Assembly (NCBI RefSeq): GCF_001625655.1
Contig: NZ_AUYB01000103.1
Span: forward strand, 62,001-126,000
Source: Pseudoalteromonas luteoviolacea DSM 6061
Lineage (GTDB): Bacteria; Pseudomonadota; Gammaproteobacteria; Enterobacterales; Alteromonadaceae
Length of the DNA: 64,000 bases
Reading direction: 5' to 3'
Part shown: in pieces, positions 1 through 9,501 of the stretch
How the letters are laid out: the number at the start of each line of letters is the position of its first letter
How positions within the stretch are numbered: the stretch's first letter is position 1
The notes under the pieces: generated by a model
Database searches by the model: none
What the model was told of the DNA's origin: nothing
Seen by the model: the letters and a program-made list of their open reading frames with translations, nothing else
Position numbers and translations under genes: made by a program

Positions 1-1005
1 CGTTCTAACTGTAAGCTACCTGCGAACGAGAGAGCGAAAATCGCACTATTCACTAACGTGGAAGAAAAAGCGGTTATCTCACTACAAGATGTAGACAGCA
101 TCTATAAGATCCCTGCACTTCTTAAATCTCAAGAGTTGGATAACTTAGTATGTCGTCGTTTCTATTTAGATTGTCCTGAAGCGGATTTGTCTGAGTGGGA
201 GCAGGTTTTATATCAAGAGTCTAACCCTACGGGTGAAGTGACAATTGGTATGGTTGGTAAGTACATCGAACTACCTGATGCTTATAAATCAGTGAATGAA
301 GCCCTAAAACATGCTGGCTTAAAAAACCGTGTAACCGTGAATATCGAGTATGTTGACTCTCAGGATATCGAGAGTAAAGGTACTGAATTACTTGCTCACC
401 TAGATGCGATATTGGTACCAGGTGGATTTGGTAACCGTGGTGTTGAGGGCAAAATTCTTGCTGCGCAATACGCACGAGAGAACAAAGTTCCATATTTAGG
501 TATTTGTTTAGGGATGCAAGTGGCATTGATTGAGTATGCACGTAATGTTGCTGGTCTTGAAAATGCGAACTCAACAGAGTTTGATGTGAATACACCAAAC
601 CCAGTTGTTGGCTTGATCACTGAATGGCTAGATGCTGACGGTAATGTTGAAACGCGCACTGAGCAATCTGACTTAGGTGGCACAATGCGTCTTGGTGCAC
701 AGCTATGTCATTTAGCTGAAGGCTCAAAAGTTCGAGAAGTGTATGGCAACGCAGAAATTACAGAGCGTCACCGTCACCGTTACGAAGTTAACAACAACTT
801 CGTTGAAAAGCTTGAACAAGCAGGTCTTGCATTTACTGGCTTGTCTGAAGATAAAAAGCTGGTGGAGATCATTGAAAATAAAGACCACCCTTGGTTTATC
901 GCTGCTCAATTCCACCCGGAATTTACTTCAACCCCGCGCGATGGACACCCATTGTTTGAAGGGTTTGTAGGTGCTGCATTTAGCCACCAGAAAGAAAACT
1001 CTTAA
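1..1005 (+). CDS. pyrG: CTP synthase, C-terminal part (5' end outside window)
   Basis: CTP synthase makes CTP from UTP, ATP and glutamine in the cytosol. The reading frame is open from base 1, so the amidoligase N-terminus lies upstream of the window; 334 codons remain. What is present is the end of the synthase domain ([13 protein letters not shown] region) and the whole class I glutamine amidotransferase domain, with the oxyanion motif GGFG, the nucleophile in LGICLGMQ (Cys codon 505-507) and the His/Glu motif QFHPEF (His codon 913-915). A strong hairpin terminator follows at once, and eno lies 156 bp downstream, the usual gammaproteobacterial pyrG-eno pair. Identification is secure by resemblance to E. 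coli PyrG. Confidence 0.98.
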   Translation, partial: RSNCKLPANERAKIALFTNVEEKAVISLQDVDSIYKIPALLKSQELDNLVCRRFYLDCPEADLSEWEQVLYQESNPTGEVTIGMVGKYIELPDAYKSVNEALKHAGLKNRVTVNIEYVDSQDIESKGTELLAHLDAILVPGGFGNRGVEGKILAAQYARENKVPYLGICLGMQVALIEYARNVAGLENANSTEFDVNTPNPVVGLITEWLDADGNVETRTEQSDLGGTMRLGAQLCHLAEGSKVREVYGNAEITERHRHRYEVNNNFVEKLEQAGLAFTGLSEDKKLVEIIENKDHPWFIAAQFHPEFTSTPRDGHPLFEGFVGAAFSHQKENS

Positions 1006-1011
1006 ATGAGA

Positions 1012-1039
1012 AAGCCGTGCACGAGTGCACGGCTTTTTT
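1012..1039 (+). terminator. Intrinsic terminator after pyrG
   Basis: A perfect 9-bp stem GCCGTGCAC/GTGCACGGC (1014-1022 with 1025-1033) is flanked by an A-run and followed by six T residues. It lies 6 bp after the pyrG stop codon. Confidence 0.9.
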
Positions 1040-1128
1040 GTTTGCTAAGGCTGCCATAATGGCAGCATTGCTATGCGACTGAGACACACAATATCGGTTG
1101 TATAGCAATGCGAATTAAGCAGAAATAA

Positions 1129-2454
<1,326 letters not shown>

Positions 2455-2471
2455 GCAAAATACTGAATAAT

Positions 2472-2507
2472 AAAAAAGCCGCTGAGGTAACCTTCAGCGG
2501 CTTTTTT
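2472..2507. terminator. Bidirectional terminator between eno and mutH
   Basis: GCCGCTGA pairs with TCAGCGGC, with an A-run on the left (2472-2477) and a T-run on the right (2502-2507). It can therefore end transcription of eno and of the convergent mutH gene. Confidence 0.85.
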
Positions 2508-2530
2508 GTTTGTTGGACCCACAGCTATAT

Positions 2531-3325
2531 TTAGTTGGAAAAGTGGTCCAATAAAATACTTTGCGTAAATTGAGTTTTCAGGTAAAAGCCTCGCGGCAGC
2601 GTTTTTATCAATCCCCCATCAGGGCCAATTGCATCAGTTAAAACTTTACTGTTGGCCGCTTTTGGACGAATTTGCATAACTTCCCCTAAGTGCCCTGATA
2701 TTTCTTGAATGCGCCCAAGGGCAATCAATTCAATTTGCTCCTCCCAATCACGCCTCAGTTGTGCTTCTTGTTCGAACGAAGGTTGCCATAAAAAGCCCGT
2801 GCCTATTGTTCTATCAACAGGGGCGATATCGCGTTCAGCCAAGATGGGAAGCCATAGCACGTGTGAAAGCTTCTTTTTAACACTGGATTGTTGCCAAGTT
2901 AAGCCCGTCAACTCGGTCAGTGGTACAATGGATACATAGGTTGTTTCAAGAGGCTTGCCCTGATAACTAATGGGAAGGGTTTTTAGCTCGACACCGATTT
3001 GTTCGAAATCTGGAACTGGCTTAGAACCCGCACTCGCGCCCAGTACGTGCTCAATTAACTGTCCGGGCCAGCCTTTTTCTTTGAGCAAATCTTCGGGGCT
3101 TTTAAATTGAAATTGGGCTGCAAGCTCGCCAAGTGTTGTGCCTGCGATTGCTTCGACACGTTGCATTAACTCTGAAACAGAAGTGGGAGGAGAAACTCGT
3201 TGCACTAAGGTTGACTCATATATCTGATTATTCTCAGTCAATTTTACCAGATAAGTCGTAGCATGTGGATTAAGTCCTGCTTGTTTGTTTTTTGACCTGG
3301 TTGTTTGTGGTGGAAGATTGACCAT
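2531..3325 (-). CDS. mutH: DNA mismatch repair endonuclease MutH
   Basis: MutH nicks the unmethylated strand at hemimethylated GATC sites during methyl-directed mismatch repair. The conserved active site DFEQIGVELKT gives D106, E113 and K115 (E. coli D70, E77, K79), followed by the RPKAAN and LPRGFYLK motifs near the C-terminus. From the first ATG the protein is 264 residues, about 35 longer than E. coli MutH (229). The extra N-terminal stretch has no clear ribosome site and a GTG at 3202 would give a normal-length protein, so the true start may be 3202. Its presence implies Dam methylation in this organism. It is convergent with eno and divergent from rppH. Confidence 0.95.
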   Translation of the reverse strand: MVNLPPQTTRSKNKQAGLNPHATTYLVKLTENNQIYESTLVQRVSPPTSVSELMQRVEAIAGTTLGELAAQFQFKSPEDLLKEKGWPGQLIEHVLGASAGSKPVPDFEQIGVELKTLPISYQGKPLETTYVSIVPLTELTGLTWQQSSVKKKLSHVLWLPILAERDIAPVDRTIGTGFLWQPSFEQEAQLRRDWEEQIELIALGRIQEISGHLGEVMQIRPKAANSKVLTDAIGPDGGLIKTLPRGFYLKTQFTQSILLDHFSN

Positions 3326-3446
3326 TCTATGGTAGGGGTGTGAATATTGTAACTATATGATATTTATTGTTTTTAATGGTTTTTGATAATCTTTTTAATC
3401 ACCGCGATAAGTTAATTTTTGGATAAATACAGATATATGAACAATA

Positions 3447-3550
3447 TTATCCACAGTTTCTGTGGAGAAGTTGGCTTTTTTGCTGTTTATCTGTGGATTT
3501 GTTTGTAATTTAGGCTCGAAACTTAGATGTTATGCACAAGCTGTGGGTAA
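3447..3550. promoter_or_regulatory. DnaA-box cluster between mutH and rppH (DARS2-like position)
   Basis: The 311-bp mutH/rppH gap holds two perfect DnaA boxes, TTATCCACA (3447-3455) and TTATGCACA (3530-3538), and three near matches on the opposite strand: TGTGGAGAA (3461-3469), TGTGGATTT (3492-3500) and TGTGGGTAA (3542-3550). The last pair faces its partner across only 3 bp. In E. coli the DnaA-reactivating site DARS2 sits in the same mutH/rppH (ygdP) gap. The boxes are seen directly; a DARS role is inferred from synteny. No clear IHF site was found, and the rest of the gap must hold the divergent promoters. Confidence 0.6.
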
Positions 3551-3636
3551 CTTGAGCAAAAGGGGGAATAATGTTTGCTGATGTGTCTGAGATATGGAAC
3601 AATCAGATTAAATTGATATAAGAATGAGGCGCTAAG

Positions 3637-4155
3637 GTGATTGATGCCGAAGGATTTCGTGCCAATGTGGGAATTGTGATTTGTAACAACCAAGGGCAAG
3701 TATTTTGGGCTAGGCGTTATGGCCAGCACTCTTGGCAGTTTCCTCAAGGGGGTGTGGACGAAGGAGAAACACCCGAACAGACCATGTATCGAGAGCTTCA
3801 CGAGGAAGTTGGCTTGCGACCTGAAGATGTGGAAATCGTAGCAAGCTCTAAACACTGGTTAAGGTACAAATTACCTAAACGATTAATTCGCAAAGATTCC
3901 AGCCCGGTTTGCATTGGCCAAAAGCAGAAATGGTTTTTGCTCAAATTGAGATGTAAAGATGAGGAAGTTGATTTGCTCAGAACCCATCACCCAGAATTTG
4001 ATGACTGGCGCTGGGTTAGCTATTGGTATCCAGTGAGGCAAGTGGTCTCTTTTAAAAGAGATGTGTATCGTCGGGTAATGAAAGAGTTTGCGCCATTTGC
4101 AATGCCTTTTAATCGCAAAGAACACAGCCATAAAGATCACTGGCGTAGACGCTAG
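3637..4155 (+). CDS. rppH: RNA pyrophosphohydrolase RppH
   Basis: RppH removes pyrophosphate from 5'-triphosphate ends of mRNA and so starts RNase E-dependent decay. The protein is 172 residues (E. coli 176). It opens with [15 protein letters not shown], typical of RppH, and has a Nudix box from G38 to L60 with catalytic E53, E56 and E57 in REL-HEE. The start is a GTG preceded by a weak GCGCTAAG stretch. ptsP follows 14 bp downstream, the same pair as in E. coli, so the two are probably co-transcribed. The basic C-terminal tail is also normal for the family. Confidence 0.97.
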   Translation: MIDAEGFRANVGIVICNNQGQVFWARRYGQHSWQFPQGGVDEGETPEQTMYRELHEEVGLRPEDVEIVASSKHWLRYKLPKRLIRKDSSPVCIGQKQKWFLLKLRCKDEEVDLLRTHHPEFDDWRWVSYWYPVRQVVSFKRDVYRRVMKEFAPFAMPFNRKEHSHKDHWRRR

Positions 4156-4169
4156 ATTAAGGAGCAAAC

Positions 4170-6458
4170 GTGTTAGCAACATTAAGGTCAATTGCTGAAG
4201 CTGTATCTCAACAAGAGAACTTAGACGATGCATTGAACCTATTTGTTTCCATGGTCAAGGACGCCATGCAGACAGAATGTTGTTCCATATATTTTGCAGA
4301 TTACAGCAGAGACAATTTTGTGTTGATGGCCAGCGATGGCCTCAACCCTCAAGCGGTAGGCCAATTCCGTATTGGATTTACCGAGGGCTTAGTAGGCTTG
4401 GTTGCCCAAAGAGAAGAGCCCATCAATATTGCTCATGCGCAGAGCCACCCCCGATTTAAACATGCTCCAGAAGTGAACGAAGAGGGCTTTAATGCCTTTT
4501 TGTCGGTGCCAGTTGTACATCAACGAAAAGTACTCGGGGTTATTGTTGTTCAGCAAAAGAATACGCGTGTATTTAGTGATGATGAAGAGTCATTTTTAAT
4601 CACTTTATCAGCACAATTGGCTTCTCAACTGGCACATGTGGAAATTCAAACATTACTTAAACAGGAAGCTTCAACACATAAAACCTCGGTTTTAAAAGGG
4701 GTGCCCAGTGCGCCGGGAATTGCGTTAGGCAGAGCTTATGTGGTGTTGCCCAAGCTAGAGTTTTCAAGCATTGAGTCAGCAAAAAGTGAAAATATAAGTG
4801 GACAGAGACAACTATTCAGGCAAGCAGTGGCTGCAACGCGTCAAGAGTTTCATATTCTTGCAAATTGCCTATCGGCTACGCTACCAAAAGAGGCGTTAGC
4901 TGTTTTTGAAGTTTATCAACAGCTACTTGATGCCCGAAGCTTAGGTGAAAAAGTAGATAAAGAGCTCGATAAAGGGTGGGACGCAAAATCGGCACTGAAG
5001 CATGTGATCAATGATTTAATCACCCAGTTTGAGGCGATGCAAGATCCGTATATCAAAGAGCGTGCCGTTGATGTCAAAGACTTAGGGCTAAGAGTGCTAC
5101 ATCATTTGGTGAGTACAGAGAGCGTCGCAAAATCTTATCATGAACAGACCATCATTATTGCTGATACACTTACCCCAGCAATGTTGGCAGAGGTGCCAAA
5201 GCACAAACTCGTCGGTGTTGTAAGCGTTCATGGATCAGCCAATTCGCATGCATCGATTTTAACGAGAGCAATGGGGATCCCCGCGATATGGGGGATTGAA
5301 AATATCCCATTATTACAGTTCGATGATAAGCCGATAATATTGGATGCTTACGCAGGGCGTGTTTACATTTCACCATCAAAGGTTTTGACTCAAGAATATG
5401 AAGCATTAAAACTAAAAGATAGCCAGCTACATGACCGCTTTGAAGCTGAACACGATTTGCCGCCTATCACTTTAGATGGGGAGCGAGTGAGCTTATTGTT
5501 GAATGCAGGGTTAGACCTGTCTGCTGAGCACATGAGTGCAAAATACTGTGATGGTGTGGGTTTATATCGCACTGAGTCTTGGTTTATGCAAAGAGGTCAA
5601 TTTCCTTCCCAAGCGGAACAGGAGCAGTGTTATCGAGACGTGCTTTCACGCTACCACCCTGAGCCAGTTGTCATGCGCACATTAGATATTGGTGGTGACA
5701 AAGTACTAGATTATTTTGACATCGAAGAAGAAAACCCGTTTTTAGGGTGGCGAGGGATCAGGGTGACCTTGGATCATCCCGAGCTGTTTTTAGATCAATT
5801 AAAGGCAATGATAAAAGCCAATGCTGGGCTGGGTAACTTGCAAATAATGCTGCCTATGGTGAGCCATACAGAAGAAGTGGATGACGCACTTTTATTGCTC
5901 GAACAAGCTTATTTTGAACTACAAGAAGAATGGGCCGATCAGTTTTATCAAATTGATAAGCCTGAAGTTGGAGTGATGCTAGAAGTGCCGTCAAGCCTAT
6001 TTTTATTGCCTGAATGGGCTGACAAAGTGGACTTTTGCTCGGTGGGAAGTAATGATCTCACTCAGTACTTACTGGCTGTTGACAGAGCGAATGCTCGGGT
6101 CGCTGAGTTATTTGAACCCTACCATCCAAGTGTATTGCGAGCATTATATAAAATAGCCAGAGATTGCCAAAGTTTGGAGCTGCCATTTAGTTTATGTGGA
6201 GAACTCGGAGGTGAATATGAAGGCGCAATTTTGTTAGTTGCAATGGGCTATCGACGCCTAAGTATGAATATTTCGGCCCTTAATAAAGTGAAATGGGTAT
6301 TAAGACGTCTCAAAGTAGAAGACATGGAAGAATTACTCGATAAGTGCCTAAGCGCATCAAATGCCATACAGGTACATCGCTTTATTCGCGAATTTTTGAT
6401 AAGTCACAATTTAGAAGAGTTGCTCTATACTCATTCTTCGCCCAAACCTCAGCCTTGA
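4170..6458 (+). CDS. ptsP: PTS-Ntr enzyme I (phosphoenolpyruvate-protein phosphotransferase)
   Basis: PtsP takes phosphate from PEP and passes it to NPr and EIIA-Ntr, the regulatory (non-sugar) phosphotransferase branch linked to nitrogen and potassium control. The 762-residue protein has an N-terminal GAF domain (about 17-160), then the swivelling phosphohistidine domain with His360 in NSHASILTRAMGIPA, and the C-terminal PEP-binding barrel ending in the LCGELGGE cysteine motif. Start is GTG with AAGGAG 7 bp upstream. It is immediately downstream of rppH, as in enterobacteria, and is followed after 135 bp by a TauE/SafE transporter gene. Confidence 0.96.
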   Translation: MLATLRSIAEAVSQQENLDDALNLFVSMVKDAMQTECCSIYFADYSRDNFVLMASDGLNPQAVGQFRIGFTEGLVGLVAQREEPINIAHAQSHPRFKHAPEVNEEGFNAFLSVPVVHQRKVLGVIVVQQKNTRVFSDDEESFLITLSAQLASQLAHVEIQTLLKQEASTHKTSVLKGVPSAPGIALGRAYVVLPKLEFSSIESAKSENISGQRQLFRQAVAATRQEFHILANCLSATLPKEALAVFEVYQQLLDARSLGEKVDKELDKGWDAKSALKHVINDLITQFEAMQDPYIKERAVDVKDLGLRVLHHLVSTESVAKSYHEQTIIIADTLTPAMLAEVPKHKLVGVVSVHGSANSHASILTRAMGIPAIWGIENIPLLQFDDKPIILDAYAGRVYISPSKVLTQEYEALKLKDSQLHDRFEAEHDLPPITLDGERVSLLLNAGLDLSAEHMSAKYCDGVGLYRTESWFMQRGQFPSQAEQEQCYRDVLSRYHPEPVVMRTLDIGGDKVLDYFDIEEENPFLGWRGIRVTLDHPELFLDQLKAMIKANAGLGNLQIMLPMVSHTEEVDDALLLLEQAYFELQEEWADQFYQIDKPEVGVMLEVPSSLFLLPEWADKVDFCSVGSNDLTQYLLAVDRANARVAELFEPYHPSVLRALYKIARDCQSLELPFSLCGELGGEYEGAILLVAMGYRRLSMNISALNKVKWVLRRLKVEDMEELLDKCLSASNAIQVHRFIREFLISHNLEELLYTHSSPKPQP

Positions 6459-6593
6459 GTGCGGGGGCAGAACCCACTCTTCTCTTTTATTGAGTTGATA
6501 TTAAAACCCCACTGCCGACATACAAATTTGACCCTTTAATATTCAAGGTGCAGGTGAAATTTAGATGCGTTAACATAGCGCACAATTAAATCC

Positions 6594-7418
6594 ATGAGTG
6601 TCATTATGATTTTTAGCACATCATTAATTATGAGTTGTGCCGTGCTTGGTTGCGTTGTTGGTTTTTTAGCAGGCTTGTTGGGAATTGGCGGTGGATTGAT
6701 AATAGTGCCAATTTTATCTGCTATTTTAATCGGTTTTTCAGTTTTACCAGCGGAGCAGGTTATTGTGGTTGCGATAGCCACATCGCTCGCGTCGATCTTA
6801 TTCACTTCAACTTCTTCTGCACTCGCACACCATCGAAATCATAATGTGCCTTGGCATATCGCGCCTTGGGTCATGGCGGGAGTTGCAATTGGCGCTTTAA
6901 TCAGCGGTTTTTTAACGACTTTAATTCCTGCGCTAGTAATAAAATGGATTTTTTTAGTATGCGTTATATTGATAGCAATTAAGATGGTTTACGCTAGCAA
7001 GCGCAGTGAAGATGCGTCGACCAGAACGTTGCCTAAAGGGCCTTGGCTTAGTGCAATAACAAGTGTGATGGGCGCACTGTCGACGATGATAGGAATTGGT
7101 GGAGGCGTACTAATCGTACCACTATTAAGTTTTTTTTCTATCGATATGCGAAAGGCAATTGGTTGTGCGGCGGTCAGTGGCATAGTGATCGCCTTATTTG
7201 GCAGTATTGGTTATATTGTTTCGGGTAGCGAGAAACTTTCTTTGCAACAAGGTTTTGCAGGTTATGTTTATTTACCCGCATTGTTTGGTATTGTGTTGAC
7301 CTCTTGGTTTACTGCGCCATTGGGCGCGAAAGCGACACAGTACTTGCCAGTGGCAACGATTAAAAAGGTGTTTGCATTCATATTGATTTTGATTGCAGGC
7401 AAAATGTTATTTTATTGA
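6594..7418 (+). CDS. TauE/SafE family membrane transporter
   Basis: This 274-residue protein is strongly hydrophobic, with about eight membrane segments and the two repeated glycine-rich motifs typical of the TauE/SafE (UPF0721) family: LLGIGGGLIIVP near residue 30 and MIGIGGGVLIVP near residue 160. Members export sulfite, sulfoacetate or other organic anions; the substrate here cannot be told. It lies 9 bp upstream of lgt and is probably translated from the same message. This gene between ptsP and lgt is common in marine relatives. Confidence 0.9.
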   Translation: MSVIMIFSTSLIMSCAVLGCVVGFLAGLLGIGGGLIIVPILSAILIGFSVLPAEQVIVVAIATSLASILFTSTSSALAHHRNHNVPWHIAPWVMAGVAIGALISGFLTTLIPALVIKWIFLVCVILIAIKMVYASKRSEDASTRTLPKGPWLSAITSVMGALSTMIGIGGGVLIVPLLSFFSIDMRKAIGCAAVSGIVIALFGSIGYIVSGSEKLSLQQGFAGYVYLPALFGIVLTSWFTAPLGAKATQYLPVATIKKVFAFILILIAGKMLFY

Positions 7419-7427
7419 GGGAAAGCG

Positions 7428-8222
7428 ATGGCTTTGCAGTTTCCAGAAATAGATCCAATCATTTTTTCAATTGGACCTTTGAGTGTACGTTGGTACGGCG
7501 TTATGTACCTTATCGGTTTTGCATTTGCAATGTGGTGGGCAAACAAAGAATCAGAAAAACCCAACTCAGGGTGGACCAAAGAACAGGTTAGTGACTTACT
7601 CTTTTATGGCATGCTTGGGGTAATTCTTGGTGGACGAATCGGCTACGTATTGTTTTACAACTTTAATAAGTTTCTCGCTGATCCTGTGACTTTATTTAAA
7701 GTTTGGGAAGGCGGCATGTCTTTCCATGGTGGTGCGTTGGGCGTCATTACCGCCATTTTTGTATTCGCTTGGAGAACTAATAAATCTCCGCTTGCCGTTG
7801 GCGACTTTGTTGTGCCTATGGTACCAGTAGGCCTTTTAGCTGGCCGTATAGGGAACTTTATCAATGGTGAACTTTGGGGACGTACAACAGATGTACCATG
7901 GGCATTTGTATTTCCGAGTGGTGGTGATGAACCTAGGCACCCATCTCAGCTATATGAGGCGTTCTTTGAAGGTTTAGTATTGTTTTTAATTTTGGTTTGG
8001 TATCGCAAGCACCCTCGTCCAGCGGGTAGTATCGCCGGCCTATTCTTGTTGGGTTATGGGACATTCAGATTTGCAATTGAATACTTCCGAGAGCCAGATG
8101 CTCATATTGGATTGTATGCAGGCGTGATTTCCCAGGGTCAAATTTTGTCATTACCTATGGTAATTGGTGGTCTTGGGTTAATGATTTGGTCGCACCGCAG
8201 AGAAGCAGCGCGCGCCGCTTAA
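7428..8222 (+). CDS. lgt: Prolipoprotein diacylglyceryl transferase
   Basis: Lgt attaches diacylglycerol from phosphatidylglycerol to the lipobox cysteine of prolipoproteins at the inner membrane. The 264-residue protein has several membrane helices, the SFHGGALG motif with the essential histidine, the family signature [14 protein letters not shown], and the RHPSQLYE motif. It opens with [22 protein letters not shown], close to E. coli. It ends the ptsP-tauE-lgt run and is followed by a hairpin terminator. In many gammaproteobacteria thyA follows directly; here a metal efflux cassette lies between lgt and thyA. Confidence 0.97.
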   Translation: MALQFPEIDPIIFSIGPLSVRWYGVMYLIGFAFAMWWANKESEKPNSGWTKEQVSDLLFYGMLGVILGGRIGYVLFYNFNKFLADPVTLFKVWEGGMSFHGGALGVITAIFVFAWRTNKSPLAVGDFVVPMVPVGLLAGRIGNFINGELWGRTTDVPWAFVFPSGGDEPRHPSQLYEAFFEGLVLFLILVWYRKHPRPAGSIAGLFLLGYGTFRFAIEYFREPDAHIGLYAGVISQGQILSLPMVIGGLGLMIWSHRREAARAA

Positions 8223-8251
8223 ACTGGTAGTCAGATTATTAAATTTTAAGG

Positions 8252-8276
8252 TGAGCGGGTTGACCGCTCATTTTTT
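8252..8276 (+). terminator. Intrinsic terminator after lgt
   Basis: Stem TGAGCGG/CCGCTCA (8252-8258 with 8264-8270), loop GTTGA, followed by six T residues. Confidence 0.85.
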
Positions 8277-8282
8277 GAGACT

Positions 8283-8310
8283 TTGCTAAAAGTCCAATTA
8301 CGGTTATAGT
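8283..8310 (+). promoter_or_regulatory. Possible sigma-70 promoter of the metal cassette
   Basis: TTGCTA (8283-8288) and TATAGT (8305-8310) are separated by 16 bp, 38 bp upstream of the first gene of the cassette. No clear CueR or CusR operator was recognised. Confidence 0.4.
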
Positions 8311-8347
8311 AGCGTTAACGCATCAACTTTATTGACTCAAAGATATT

Positions 8348-8749
8348 GTGAAAATACTTAGCACAACAAAGCACACCAAACTGGCTGCTCAACTTATGTT
8401 GATTGTGGTTGTGATGGTTATGTTTATCGTGCAGCCAGTGGCTAAGGCTGCGATGGTATGTTCACATACGGTGTCATCAACGCATGCGTCGATGGATATG
8501 CACTCTGAGAGTGTGGGCCACCAGCAGACAATGTTACATAATGAACATATGCAAATGACAGGTGCGATGGAATGTTGTGAAACAGAGTGCACTTGCCCGA
8601 CGACTATGTGTGCCCCTTTCTCACTTTTCTCCAGCCCTGTTGGTGAGTTGTACAGCTACAGGCCACTGACAGACAAACCTTTCTCAAGATTGACTGGTGT
8701 ACCACAGGGTATAATCAGTTTCGTTTATAAACCCCCCATTCTGGTTTAG
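8348..8749 (+). CDS. Small secreted Cys/His/Met-rich protein (putative metal binder)
   Basis: A 133-residue protein begins with a GTG and an N-terminal hydrophobic signal (about residues 12-35, ending AKA), so it is likely exported. The mature part is crowded with metal ligands: SHTVSSTHASMDMHSE, then repeated H/M residues and the cluster CCETECTC and TTMC. I do not recognise a named family. Its position as the first gene before a DUF411 protein and CusBA suggests periplasmic binding of copper or silver. The C-terminal third has few metal ligands. Confidence 0.7.
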   Translation: MKILSTTKHTKLAAQLMLIVVVMVMFIVQPVAKAAMVCSHTVSSTHASMDMHSESVGHQQTMLHNEHMQMTGAMECCETECTCPTTMCAPFSLFSSPVGELYSYRPLTDKPFSRLTGVPQGIISFVYKPPILV

Positions 8750-8888
8750 TACAGCACAATTGCGCCCAATATTTGGGCTTTTGATTATTTAGTAACCTGA
8801 ACCACACATCAATTTTGTTAAATCAGCAGAGTTTAATGTTGTTATTTGTGGTGCAGGCGATCCAATAAAAAATTGTAAGAGATCCAGA

Positions 8889-9377
8889 ATGCGATATTTA
8901 AAATTACTGTCACCAATAGTGGCATTAACTTATTTTTTAGTGTTTCCTTTTTCTACAACGGCACAACAAAGTACCGTATCTACAAACTTGAAGGTCTATA
9001 AAACGCCCATTTGTGGTTGTTGTAGCAAATGGTTAGCGCACCTTGACAAACAAGGTCTAGATTACACCGCGTTTGATTTAGATGACTTAAGCAAAACTAA
9101 AAAGCGTCTTAGTATTTTGCCAAGATACCAGTCTTGCCATACTGGTGTGAGTGAGCATGGTTATATATTTGAAGGTCATGTACCTGCAAAGTTTATTCAA
9201 CAGTTTATATCAACACCAGTTGAAGGTGCCATCGGATTGTCCGTTCCCGCAATGCCTTTGGGCTCCGTGGGAATGGAATTCGGCGAACGTTTTCACCCAT
9301 ACCAAGTACTAGTGCTTATGAATGATGGCAGTGCACAGATATATGCTGAGGTAAAAAGCTATGAGGAGCAATTCTAA
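8889..9377 (+). CDS. DUF411 metal-binding protein (CopG-like)
   Basis: This 162-residue protein has a cleavable signal peptide (about residues 1-25, ending TTAQQ) and a DUF411 domain. The motif YKTPICGCCSKWLAHL carries the CxCC metal site, and a second conserved cysteine lies in YQSCHTG; the PVEGAIGLSVPAMPLGS and GMEF motifs complete the fold. DUF411 proteins such as CopG are periplasmic copper proteins encoded in copper resistance clusters. Its neighbours (a small Cys-rich protein before, CusB after) support that role. The gene is separated from cusB by 124 bp. Confidence 0.9.
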   Translation: MRYLKLLSPIVALTYFLVFPFSTTAQQSTVSTNLKVYKTPICGCCSKWLAHLDKQGLDYTAFDLDDLSKTKKRLSILPRYQSCHTGVSEHGYIFEGHVPAKFIQQFISTPVEGAIGLSVPAMPLGSVGMEFGERFHPYQVLVLMNDGSAQIYAEVKSYEEQF

Positions 9378-9501
9378 TGAGCGATTTATCAATAATGCTT
9401 AAGGGCGGTTGTCAAAAGTCAATTCCCTTTGACTTGATTACTCTTACTGGCATGAACGTTGCCATGCGCACGCATACTCAGAAGAACACAGGAGCGCTGT
9501 A

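Noticed and set aside
743..970. Overlapping reading frames inside pyrG, cusA, ettA and the tail genes
   Set aside because: They lie inside well-supported genes in other frames, lack ribosome sites and show no recognisable domains.
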